A DNA stretch of 64,000 nucleotides. It comes from Puffinus mauretanicus (Eukaryota > Chordata > Aves > Procellariiformes > Procellariidae). Shown one piece after another: positions 13,201 through 24,700 of this stretch. Made by a program: the position numbers and the translations under genes. The stretch covers positions 85,001-149,000 of the forward strand of contig JAJKFH010001815.1 of the NCBI GenBank assembly GCA_023333565.1, read 5' to 3'. Under the pieces are notes generated by a model. That model was not told the origin of the DNA, did not search any database, and worked only from the letters and a program-made list of their open reading frames with translations. The stretch's first letter is position 1, and each line of letters opens with the position of its first letter.

Positions 13201-13466
13201 AGAGTGGGGGCTAGGCCAAATAAGTGGGAAAGCAAAACTCATACAGTACTTAGAAGGAAAAGAGAGATTTCAGGCTATGAAACTGGAAATTGAAAAGAAG
13301 GTGTTAACTTATGAACTGTTATTTCTGTTACATGCTGTCGAATAATGAAACTTCTGATGACACAGAAAAATCCTTTCACATGTGGAATAAGCTGACCAGA
13401 AAGGGAGATGTCCCTAGCTTCACTACATGAATATAAGAAGAGAGAAATAAACTTGGTTATGAAATT
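10291..13466. other. Intergenic, nothing recognised
   Basis: Mixed AT-rich sequence. No frame over 101 codons, and no RNA gene or clear repeat was identified. Confidence 0.5.
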
Positions 13467-13471
13467 GTGGA

Positions 13472-14373
13472 TGTATTGGGTTTTGCATGGCAACGTTTTC
13501 GTAGCAGGGGGGCTGCAGGAGTGGCTTCTGTGAGAAGATGCCAGAAGCTTCCTCCATGTCCAACAGAGCCAGTTCTAGCTGGCTTCAAGACAGACCCACC
13601 GCTGGCCAAAGCTGAGCTACACAACGATGGCGGTAGCGCCTCTGTGATAACATATTTAAGAAAGGGTAGAAACTGCTATGCAACAGCAGCTGGGAGAGAG
13701 GAGTGAGAAAATGGGAGAGACTCTGCAGACACCAAGGTCAGTGAAAAGAAGAATGGCGAGGAGGTGCTCCAGGTGCTGGAGCAGAGATTCCCCTGCAGCC
13801 CGTGCCAAAGACCTGAAGGTTGTTCTCCTGCAGCCCACGGAGGTCCACGGTGGAGCATATATCCACCCTGCAGCCCGTGGAGGACCCTACACTGGAGCAT
13901 GCTGGAGCAGTTTGTGAAGAACTGCAGCCTGCAGGAAGGACCCACGTTGGAGAAGTTCGTGGGTGGGACCCCATGCTGGAGCAGGGGAAGAGTGTGAGGA
14001 GGAAGGAGCAGCAGAGACAATGCATGATGGACTGACTGCAACCCCCATTCCCCATCCCCCTGCACCACTCAGGGGGAGGAGAGAAGTCAGGAGTGAAGTT
14101 GAGCCTGGGAAGAAGGGAGGGGTGGGGGGAAGGTGTTTTAAGATTTTTTCTTATTTCACATTATCCTACTCTAATTTGATTGGCAATAAATTGAATTAAC
14201 TCCCCTGAGTCGAGTCTTTTTTGCCTGTGACGGTAATTGGTGAATGACTCCCTGCCCTTAACTCGACCCACAAGCCTTTTGTTATATTTTTCTCTTCCCT
14301 GTCCAGTTGAGGAGGGGGAAGTGATAGAGCGGCTTGGTGGGCACCTGGCGGCAGCCAAGGTCAACCCACCACA
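13472..14373 (+). mobile_element. Complete solo LTR (ERVL-type family, about 902 bp)
   Basis: Begins TGTATTGGG and ends ACCCACCACA. It is flanked on both sides by GTGGA (13,467-13,471 and 14,374-14,378), an exact 5-bp target duplication. A TATTTAAG box near 13,650 and an AATAAA near 14,184 fit a plus-strand LTR. Its inside carries imperfect repeats of CTGCAGCCCGTGGAGG (about 13,795-13,940). It shares little sequence with the other LTRs here, so it is a second family. A 5-bp duplication is usual for ERVL/spuma-like elements. The several short open frames across it are shadows. Confidence 0.92.
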
Positions 14374-14378
14374 GTGGA

Positions 14379-15084
14379 ACACCCAGAGTTTTGCTAATAA
14401 GTCACATGGATGGACCAAATATCTCATCAATAGAGATGGACAAGATGACATCACTTACTAGAGCGAACATGGCTCTGCAAAGGATGCCAAGGCTGTATTT
14501 GTCCGTGCTGTGGAGGGTGGTGGGAGAGGTTAAAGAAGAGAAAGCTGGAGGATAGATGTACCTGACATAGCTGCTTGATGTGCTCTAAAAGAGCCTGCCA
14601 GTAAAAGGAACTGCAAGATGCACATTTCTTTCTTTACACCTTTCTTTCTTTGCACCTAATTTAATAACATCCCTAAGATTGCCCTTTTCTAGGAGTGAAA
14701 GGGAAAAAATACAGCGAGATGGTCAGCGGTTGTGATTTTGCATGTTTTGTATGCTTGGTTTGTAATGCTTTGGTCTGTTACGTAAATCTTGCAAAGAGCA
14801 GATTATCCTTTTTTCTAGATGGGTTACGCACTCCTGAGTCATTAGGGGTAAAGGACTAATTCCTTCTTGACTGCCAAATCTTGCTGGCCCTAGCACTTCA
14901 ACAGGTGTATAGCCACCAGAGCTCCCCCAGCAATGTCTGCCACCAGTTCTTCACTTGTCAAACCCATGTCTCCCACTGGTAAACCCCATTATTTTGCCTG
15001 TTAAATTCTTCATTTTCTCGAGTGATAAATCCCAGGATCACTAGCTGTAACATCTGCTAACAAGTATATTTGAATGAAATTTTT
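14379..15084. other. Intergenic, nothing recognised
   Basis: AT-rich, unique-looking sequence. Confidence 0.5.
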
Positions 15085-15375
15085 TACGGTAAGGGTGATG
15101 AAACACTGGAACAGGTTGCCCAGAGAAGCTGTGGATGTCCCACATAGCGTGCTTGTCATTTAGCACACAATATTCACAACCATGACACCATGAGAACTTG
15201 CTACCTTTCCTTTTACTCCTTTATTGGAAAAACCTTTAATCTAAAAGTCCACCTACACAGGCTGTGGGCATCTCCCTCACTGGAGATTTAAGAAAAATCA
15301 GCTTAGACAGTCTTGGCTCACTGCAGGATGGGCCAGACAATTTGTTGAGGTTTCTTCCAATCTGACATTCCTTGC
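15085..15375 (+). mobile_element. CR1 3'-end fragments, plus strand
   Basis: CACTGGAACAGGTTGCCCAG followed by AAGCTGTGGATGTCCC (15,103-15,142), then after about 115 unrelated bases GGCTGTGGGCATCTCC, GACAGTCTTGGCTCACTGCAG and TTCTTCCAATCTGACA (15,262-15,370). Either two fragments, or one copy interrupted at the GCTGTGGATG word. Confidence 0.75.
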
Positions 15376-17149
15376 AATCAATTGCTCTAACATATCAGAG
15401 GCAGAAGATGTGAAAATACAGGGTAAGATGCTAGATCTTCCACTTCTGTATCATTTAGTTGTGGGAGCATCTCCTTTCCTCCACACCACAGCTGTGATGG
15501 GTAATGGTCTTTACTGTAAAAATTATCATGGCAATCCAAAATGCCAAAGGAGAGCTAAAGGCCCCTTGTGGCAGGTGGGAATGTGTGTGTGTGTATAATC
15601 TATTGTACCTATATTCATGTGATCATCCCAGTTCTATGTAATGTAATATATAAGATCCCACACTGCATATATTTAAAGTTATTCGTGTGAGTAGTCGTAT
15701 TAGTAAGGTTGAACATACTTTTAAAAATTTGCAATGTAAGCATGATATAGGAGAGAAGGAATGGACACACCAACTCACAATGAGATTAATATGAATACCA
15801 GAAAAAGCACTAGTCATGACCAAGCATCTTTTGTCAAGATTTCTGAAAGCCTCACAACCGAAGTTAAGCAGAAAGCAGAAAGTGCGTATTTATTTGTGGG
15901 TTTCGCACAGAGGTTCTTCTGGACATAAAAGATGGCATGAAAGAAGTAATAACAGTAAAAAAAAAAAAAATTAAAGGCAAATCTACTTCTAAACAACATT
16001 GGAGGTCACCTGTGAAGGCAATAATTTATTGGAGCATTTCTGTCTGAATTTATTTTTCTGCCTTAAGATCACATCTGTCTTTATATTTCATCTCCTAAAA
16101 GACTTTATGACCAGGATTTTCATAGCACATCCATAACCTAAGCAACTAAGAACAGAAATATTTTTATGAAATTACATTGTGTATGTTAAAGTCTCCTTAT
16201 CTCCTTTAAAATAGTTAGTAAATAACCACGATAAAAAATGGATGAAAAATTTTTCACCAAAAAAGGCCCAAAGGTTCCTGGTCCTTCCATGAAACTGTCA
16301 GCAAAAATCAAGGTAGAAAGCACAGCCAATTTCTAGGTTCTTTCCTTCATTTGTTGTGGAAGCAAAAAATACAGGAAGAGGAGTTACTAATTTTAAGAAT
16401 TTCCTGACAGGGTTAAATTCTGATCTTACTCGATTAACACATCTTGTTTTCTACTACTATATATCGCAGAACAATTTCACTATATAACACTGCATAAAAA
16501 AAAAATTCTCTCTTTGTTTGAAATGCAAGTGCAAAATATGATCAATATTACTCTAATTAAGAGAAAAAAATTAAGGTAGCATAAACCTTGGTCCTACTAC
16601 ATAGAGCTGTATAAGTTGATCTTTGAGCTCACAAGGCTTCGTGATGGAGTGTTCTAGTACAACCTAAAGGATATTCCCATATTAATCCGTTTTTCTGTAG
16701 CCAACAGACCTTTGTCAAAGCTTGGTCATAAATGGATTTTTAAGGTAATCACTGAATTTAAGTTCTGTTCGCGCTGTGTCCCAAAACCTCTCTTGTAATC
16801 CGATTGTTTCAGCAAAGTTACGTTGTTTTGGACACGCACACAATCACAATAAATGCACTGAATCCCTGCTCCTCTGGCCCCTGGCGCGACAAACCTATCT
16901 TTGGCAGATAGCACCGGGAAGTCCATGGAAGGGCTGCTGTTCCCCACCTTGGGCAGTGCCCCCATTCTGTGCCCAGCCTCCCCTGTCCCACCGATGTCAC
17001 CGCAGCTGTGCACCTTGCACTTCCCCAGCGCAGAGCAAAGGACCATACGCTATAAAGCAAGGGTACGTTGCATAGCCGGAGTCAAGGGCGAGTGCTGTCC
17101 TCTCGCAAGAACCCTTGTTTGATTTTGCTGTTCTTCAGCTCCCTGGCAC
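15376..17149. other. Upstream flank of FAM169A
   Basis: AT-rich with A/T homopolymers to about 16,750, then steadily more GC-rich toward the CpG island. No gene is recognised. Confidence 0.5.
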
Positions 17150-17510
17150 GCAGGTCTTCCTGGGGGGCGGACGCTCGGGTGCTGTGGCCAGTGCTGGGCA
17201 ACAGGCCTGGCCATTTTCCTTCGGAAAACACCTTCCTGCTGGTAATTCATTTCCCGCAGTCTGGTGAACAGGAGCAGCGCTGGGGCCTCGGGCTGGCCCG
17301 TGGCGTGGGTGTCTGTGGGGGACGGGGAGGCAGCCCTTACTGGCCGGGGCCGTGAGGCCACCTTTCTTGCAGAGGGGCTACTTCACCCCTCGCCTCGTGG
17401 CGAGCCACCCAGCGCTAGGAGACTATGCCTGGCCTTGCTCCTTCCTCTCTGCAGGTACCATCGATCTCCAAGGCAGCCCCGCGCTCCCTCTGCATCCCAG
17501 GGCCACAGGG

Positions 17511-17660
17511 CAGGTACCGCCACCCCCACTATGGTGAGCAATGGCGCGGGTACCACCACAGCCACCGAGGCTGACCATGGAACAGGTACCAGGGCTGCCG
17601 CCATGGCGGCGGGCGATGGCGCAGGTGCCACACGAACTGCCATGGTGGGGGGCGATGGCG
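17511..17660. repeat. Minisatellite, unit about 36-39 bp, four copies
   Basis: Units start with CAGGTACC, CGGGTACC, CAGGTACC and CAGGTGCC at about 17,511, 17,546, 17,582 and 17,621. Each contains a GCCAC or CCATGG word and most end in GATGGCG or AATGGCG. A lone GGTACC copy lies 60 bp upstream at 17,454. Confidence 0.7.
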
Positions 17661-17749
17661 CCGTGGCGGGGGCGGGATGGCGCGGGGTCCCGGCAGCCGC
17701 CATGGCGGGCGGCGCGGGGCGAGCGGCGGCTCGCGGCGTAGCAGCGGGA

Positions 17750-17864
17750 GTGCGTCAGCGGCGAGGGGCGGGGAGGCCGCCGGGGGAGATGATATCAGGC
17801 GCCGGGCAGCAGGACCGGGCGAAGCCAGAGGTGAGCTGGGGACCGCCGTAAACGCTGCCAGGGA

Positions 17865-17905
<41 letters not shown>

Positions 17906-17983
17906 GCCACCACCTCCTCCTCCTCCTCCATTCATCCCCGCCCCGCCCCGCCGCCGCCGCGGTAGGCTGCCCGGCCGGCTGAG
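17750..17983 (+). other. FAM169A: Candidate non-coding first exon of FAM169A
   Basis: Mammalian FAM169A begins with a 5' UTR exon, and the coding start here lies just inside an exon 15 kb downstream, so an upstream exon must exist. Good donors in the island are CCAGAG|GTGAGC (exon end 17,830) and GGCTGAG|GTGAGG (exon end 17,983). With the second, the GCC/CTC tract would be in the 5' UTR. The transcription start cannot be placed; the left edge is nominal. Confidence 0.45.
17866..17929. repeat. GCC/CTC trinucleotide tract in the CpG island
   Basis: About twelve consecutive GCC units (17,866-17,902), a short ACC/GCC transition, then about five CTC units (17,914-17,929). Confidence 0.95.
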
Positions 17984-18730
17984 GTGAGGCGCCGCGGGGC
18001 GTGAGGGGTAACCTGCTGAGGCGTCCCGCTTCCCCGCGTAGCCCAGCCGGGCCTGGCCGAGCGGGTGGGAGGACTCGGCGCCGTCTGCAGAGGCCGGGGG
18101 AAGGGAAGCAGGCCCGGACCGCCGCGCCGGAGGGCGCGGGGCGTGCTGCCCAGCGGGAGGCAGGTGGGCGGGCTGCAGCGGCCGCTGCCCCGCGGCCCCT
18201 CGTCCGCGGCTGCGGCAGGCCCCGGCGCCAGGTATCCGCCAGCATCCCCGCCGCCACCCCCCACGGGCGCCGCGCTCCCTCCCTTGGGCAGCGCCCGGCC
18301 CCCGCCGCCCTCCGCGGCCATCGCAGCGCCGGGCAGGCCGGCGTGGCCGCGCCGACCCCGTCGCCGTGCGGGGCGCCGGGGCCGCGGGTGGGGGCCGGAG
18401 GGCGGAGGCGGCTCTGTCAGGCGGTGGGGCTGGCCGCCCCTCGCTGGGCCTCGCCTGGCCTGGCCTCCGCGGGCTGCGGGCCGGGGCTTGCGTGATGCCA
18501 AGTTTGGTGTGAGTTTTGGCCCAGGCCACTCCGTGATGGCTAGGGCCAGCCATCTTTTGTGGCTCTTGTAGCTTTGCAATTTATGTATTATAGCCATACA
18601 TGTATATAAGATCTATCATATATACATATACCTTTACACAAATATATGAAAATAATAATTGCAATGCTACAACAGATGCCTCCCGCAAAAGATGGCTCTG
18701 TGTGTGCATATACATGCAAATACATGTGGA

Positions 18731-18769
18731 TACACACACACACGCTGACACACACACTCTCTCTCTCTT
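18731..18769. repeat. CA/CT microsatellite
   Basis: TACACACACACACGCTGACACACACAC followed by a run of CT units. Confidence 0.9.
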
Positions 18770-21700
18770 TTCTGTTTTCCTATATGTGATGTGTGAGGAT
18801 TTTTGAATTCCGTTTTGAGGTAGGGTTGATTCTTCCCTCTTAAAACAAGGGGAAGCATCTTGCCCAAAGTATCTGTTGACGTAGCATTGCTATCCTGCTT
18901 ATGGAGTGTTAAATCCAGCCTGAGAAAGCGGGTTACTCTGGGAGCTAGAGCAAAAGGTTTTAGTAGCATTAGTGGAAAACAAAATACACTAACTCACTGA
19001 TTTTATGTATGTATTAATGTCCTATTTAGTGGAAACCATTAAAGAGTGATCTTTAAGCTCTTCTGGACTGTGGAGTTTTCAGTATTAATAATGAGAAATT
19101 TGGAAAACTAGACTGTGGTGTGGAGACACTGTCCAGCTGATACTTGGTTTTTTGTGTATGTGCGTGCAGGAGAGAGGAGGGAACTTTTTCTTCTTTCTGC
19201 TTAAGTGCAGATACTCATTTTGTGTGTTGGGATGCACCATTGGTCATAGTCTGGTATCTAACCCACCAGTTTTTAAGGGGAGTAAGTATTGTGGCGGAGT
19301 GATCAGTATAATAAAATCAGTGCTGCCTCACTGGAGGACCTGTAAAAGATTGCTGCAGATCAGAGTGATCGTGGTCTCACTTCTCCTTCAGACTCTTCCT
19401 ATAGGAACTGAGTGCATCTTCTCTCTGTTTCCTTAACCACACCGGCACCTTTCTTGTTTAATTGATCTTAATTAATCGACTTAGATAGTGAAGAACTTCT
19501 TGCTTCTTGTCTTAATGGTGGCTGGTAAGAAAACATTATAGCACATGTTTCATGAGGGAAAACATCAGGACAAAGTGTGATTTGTACTAGAAGTGTTTAA
19601 ATTCAAGTGTTGTTAACCTCAATGATCACCTCAATTTCAACACTGTTTTATGAATGAAAAGCTGCTGAGGACTCTGATGTAGCGGACAGGTGTTTAAGTT
19701 GCTTCCCCATTCCCCTTCCCCCAATCTGATCTTACTTAGCATCTGCCCTGTATGGAAGCAAATGTTTCACAGTGCCTTTCTTTACTCTTGTGGAAGATGA
19801 GTAATTAAAATGGGATTCTGCCGTACTTTTCCAATATACTCTCTCCAGCAATGTGTGATCAAGACACACAGTACCAAGCCTTTTTGGAGTGTTTCATAAC
19901 TAGCTCCTTTACAAAGGGGTATTACTCTGAGAAATGGCTTGGAAAGTACTCTTAATTTCTTCTGTATGCCTATTAAGGTAGATAATGTTTCTTCACTTTA
20001 ATAATTAAAACCAGGTTTTTTGTGTGGAGTTTTTTTAATGCCTATTAGTATTGCAAAGATAACACAACTCAGAATGAACCTAAAACTCTCCATACTTATC
20101 CAAATATCCTATCTGTGCAGGGTGGTTTAAATAGTTGTATTTGCATACCTTTTACAGTGCAGAATCTTTGCCAGTGAAAGATGGAGAAAGTTCGGTATTA
20201 AGGCTGACACTTGCTAATGCTTTTGTTTTCACTTTTAAATGTAAAAAATGGAAATGTTTGATAGGAAATCACAAAAAGAAGAACATGGAGTTTAGTGGTA
20301 TTAGAGAAACTCATCAGAGTAGAAGAGACCTTTACTTGCTTACATTCTTAGGTATAATGGGGTTGGTATCAATCTCTATCTCGCAATAACACTAGTAATA
20401 ATTTAAAGATGTTACCAATTATGTTTCTAAACTTCAAATACAAATACTATTAGAGCTGAAGTAATGTGTACCTATGCTTATTTTCACATTGCTATTCCTT
20501 AAATATTTCTCTATTCAAGTTACTAGCTTCTCATTTCCTCACAGATAAATACCTTCCTCCAGACTCTCAAGGTTGTAACCTAGTCATCAAATTGTATCAG
20601 CTATATATTCCAGAAAGCCATAGTCATCCTTGGATCTGTGAAATGTGTTACTGCTAGGTAGAAGTGCACGCTTTTCTTTGGAACTGCTTTCATCAATGAA
20701 TGTCTCTTGGGTAATCATTTCGTACACGGTTTAAAAACAAAAACCCTTCTTTGTACAATAGAAATGGGTTTAAAAAAAACCAAGCAAGCAAAATTCAACT
20801 CTCCTCTCAAACTTTTGCTTCCAGCTGTTACAGTATGGATTAAACAATCCTGAGTGGAAAAGCTTGCTTCAATGTGTTTCCTCTACTGCGTTGTTTTAAA
20901 TATGACTGAAATGCGGTATCTTGATAGCTCTTCTCTTCTGGCAGTTTTGTCTGCTATTGCTGACTTTTTCTGCATGTGACAGCATATATTTATTTAATTA
21001 TTATAAATTTAGTTGGTGTTCTCCAGTGAGCCTGAAATTTCAAAGCAGCTTTTTAAATATCTCCCTAAAATATGTAAAAGAATCCTGTCCCAAAAGAGTG
21101 ACAAGCTTTCAAATGTTCCCTAAAATCTCACTAAAATTAGTGAGAATTGTCAGGACTAACATAACTCTTTCTTTGTTTTCAAAGTTAACTGGAAAACCTA
21201 CCAGCGTTTTAAATCATGCATCTATATGTACTAAATGATTCCTTGAATTAAAAATCTAGGAAGATGCATCTGTCTGAATTGTATACCGAACTGTGTGTTG
21301 TACAGCTATTCAAAATAGCATTTGAGATTTTTGATTTGTTTTCAAATCTGAGTTGTTACTCTCTTGGTCCTGTACTTTGTTTTGTAGTAAAATAACATCT
21401 TACGATTTTATTATTACTGTAGAACAGAGGACTTGTATTCACAGTGCCAGTGTCTCTCCCTTCTGCTTATGGTTAGAAGTTGTTTATGGGCCAGGATGAA
21501 TTGAATTCACCATTACCCTTTCTCCTAGGCTTCATCAAAACATGTAAAGTAAGGGTGGTTAAATAGGTTTCTTTAATTCTGTGGGTCACTGAAGAGGAAG
21601 CATAATTGGTAAAGGTGTGGTCTCTGTCCAGTCAGTAGCCCCTGAGGCAGTGCTAGAGGAATACACCCTTCCATTCGGAAGTTCGAGCATAGCCGTGGTT

Positions 21701-24700
21701 GTGAGCCGGCTGCTGCACCGGCCTTTCCCGAGCACTGAGTATTGATGAACTTTGGTATGCAGTGCTGCATTAGCCCTAACTGACTTTGTGCTTCTAGTAC
21801 ACCAGGTGTAAAAACGTGAAGTGTGTTTAGGTTAACAAATGTATTGCTAGAAGAACAATCTTTTATCTAGCTGCTCTGCAGGTGGCAAATCCTACAAATA
21901 GAAAGGCTTTCTAGCTTGAATAGCATTTCTCACAGCTGTTGTAGAACTAGGCAGCAATAATCATAACTTTGGGGAATTTGAATGATTTGTGAGTTGATAA
22001 TGATAAAATAGTTGGGGATGTTAACAATAACAATGTAAATGTTCTTACAGTGCAGCACAGACAACTTAAAAGGATTTTAAAATGTTGGAGTATTTTCTTT
22101 CATGTGATACTGCAGCATTGAGAGTTTATGTTGTCAACCTTTACTCTGAAGCTGCAGAAAGGAGTTTTCTGAAGAAGCAGGAGGTAACAACCTGATTCCT
22201 GCAACTGAGGCTTAAAGCAGAACACTAACTTAGGGTTAGTATCATGAGTTAGCAGTGCTAGTACTGTTCCAGTTTTTTATACAGTACGGTATGGTGATAT
22301 GTTCAGACGTATGATTAACTTGCTTATCTTTGTTCTAAACCCACCCCTAACAAGCAAGTAATGTCTGTATTTCAAGAGAAGATCGGTTATTAAAGCTTTT
22401 GAGGCATTTTTTTCAAAAATTCAAGTACATCCATAACAGGATAGCCTAAGTACTAGGAGGTGTAGTTTAGAAGTTTGAATCTTACAAACATGTATTACAG
22501 TGAGAAGCAGGGGAAATGCAGTGTATTCACAGAAGCATGTAAGTTCTTGGAAGGATGTCAGGATGGCTGATGATGGAGATGACAGGATGACACTAGGGAG
22601 GAGGTTGTGCATGAATTCCTTTCCACTATTAGAGACATTCTTGCTAACGTTCTGAGACATAGCACTTCAGTCCTGTGGTAACATGTTTACTGATAGCTAG
22701 TGAATGCATGTTAACGAATGTTTTTTATAATGCAGCTGTGATAAGTTGAATTAAAAGAGCAATGGCTATAGCCAGACAATGAACCATCTGCAAGTACGAG
22801 ACTGCTGAAAGCAAAGGCAAATGCAGATCTGCTCAGGAATGTGCTCTATCTGCTAAGGAGTTTGCTAAATATTGGTTCTGATGGCAGTAGATATGGACAG
22901 TGGGGAGAAGCGATTCATTTTGGGGAAAATAGTCTGCCCTGAGCTACTGCTCATTTGTGTGGTCCTGTTGGAAAGCTTAGAGAAGAGGGATGTAAGTCAG
23001 TTGATGTCTGAACAGATTCTTGAGGGCTCTGAGCAATTAAATACTCTTTTGATGTTTTATTCTTCCTTTGTTTTGGGAACAGGACTTCTACATAAAAAAG
23101 AAATACCAGACCTTGCTACTTATTTTTTTCTTCTAGCTGGAACAGCCTACAAGATGCCTGACTCTTTTCTAGCTTTAGTTATATTGATGCTAGGTTTGAA
23201 TTTGTGTTTCTTGAATGCTTATTTTTGAGAGGACGGAATTTACTTGTAGTTTTATAGTTGTAGTTCATATGTACCTTTTTTCCATCTTTCTGAAGAATGG
23301 GATGAGGCAGACAAACATATTCACTGTGGAGTCCAGCTGTGAGCTAGATTGGGGTAGTCTGTCTGTGTGGCCTTTGTAAAGGAGAGGAGGTATTGGTGCT
23401 GTTTTGCATGGACGTATGGAAATGCTTACACCTACCACTGTATTTGTAAGAATGGTGTCTGTCACTTGGGATGGTAGCTTGAAATATCTCTTCACAAAAT
23501 GCCTGGGCTCAGACTGACACTCTGTAATGACTTCCTCATCATGCCTGCAGCCCAAGCATGGTGTCTGCAAGTCCTGATTACTTCCTTTGAACATTGTTCT
23601 TGATGCCTGTGATATTTATTCTTGTCATCTGACTTTCACCCTGCCTTTCACTTGAGAAAGGCAAGGTAAAGTTCCTTCTAGTTATCTGTGTCCCTAGCTC
23701 TTCTGATGGTCTTTGATCCTGCCCTGTTTTGGTAAGTCCACAAACTGCATTGCCTGTGAAGTTCATCATTTTGTTGTCCATTGTAGCTTCAGCTGTGTGC
23801 AGATGAAAGAATTTGTTCCTGTAGGACACTGAGCGCAAACAGCGGGTAAAATTCAGAATTCGCTTTTATTAAACACCATATTTTTAACCGTCTTCTGAAG
23901 ATAATTGTAATAACGGTTGGAGATAGCTGCCTATTCCCTTTCTGGAGAAAATGCAATTCTTAATCTACGGTAAGATTTAAACTCTTACTGCTCCAAATAT
24001 GTTATACTTACTGTGGTGCTGATTTCCGGATTGTGATCCTCAAGCTATTGTAAATGGCTGTAGGGCTATATAGTCAGACTCTTAAACTTCTTAATTCTGT
24101 GTTCTTGCTGGTCTACAAGAAAGTTTTAGGCTTGACTGACAGGGATCTGTTGTTGCAGTCTTGTTTATTTGCTTTCCTTGCTTCACTTCTGTGACTTACT
24201 CCTACTCCTGGGAAGATCCCATGTTAATTTTTACTCCCCTTTCTGCATTTTCATTTGAATCACCCACAAAACCAATCCAATTGCTGCTTACTTAGCAGGT
24301 CTCCTGCTGCAAATGACTTTAAAAACAAAACAAAACCAACAAAAACACCTACGGATAATTTAAAAAAGGGAAAAAGAGCTTGAATACTACTTAACCCTTG
24401 AATTTCCTACAGCTCCTCTGCTGAAAGCCGCGACATCCACAGATGTCGTGTGGCATACTTGCAGCTCAGGCAACTGTTTTAGTAACTTCTTGGGTATGGA
24501 GGGTATGATTGCAAAGCTTAATGACCTGCTGCTCACCGTAACCATGGTCACTGTCACACTTGAATTTGCATGTGGAATATTCTCGAAGCAGCCATAGAGA
24601 GAGTTGCTGTTGTTTGGCTGATGAGCAGTAACTCATTAGACTGTGCTAACATGTGCCTGCAATTGGCTGACCTAATCTGTGCAGCTTTGAAGTCCGCCCC

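Larger units (their letters stand above)
17150..18510 (+). promoter_or_regulatory. FAM169A: CpG island, probable FAM169A promoter
   Basis: About 1.3 kb of strongly GC-rich, CpG-dense sequence with sharp edges, the only such block in the window. It lies about 15 kb upstream of the first coding exon on the same strand. It contains GC boxes (CCCCGCCCCG, 17,938-17,947), YY1-like GCCGCCATGGCGG words (about 17,597 and 17,697), a half CRE (TGCGTCA, 17,751) and no convincing TATA box: the picture of a broadly used promoter. The open frames of up to 252 codons on both strands are GC-driven and probably not coding. A bidirectional transcript cannot be excluded. Confidence 0.8.

Noticed and set aside
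17529..18597. Long open frames (up to 252 codons) on both strands of the CpG island
   Set aside because: Low-complexity Arg/Pro/Ala/Gly translations in all frames are expected from GC-rich DNA poor in stop codons. No domain, and they contain the GCC tract.
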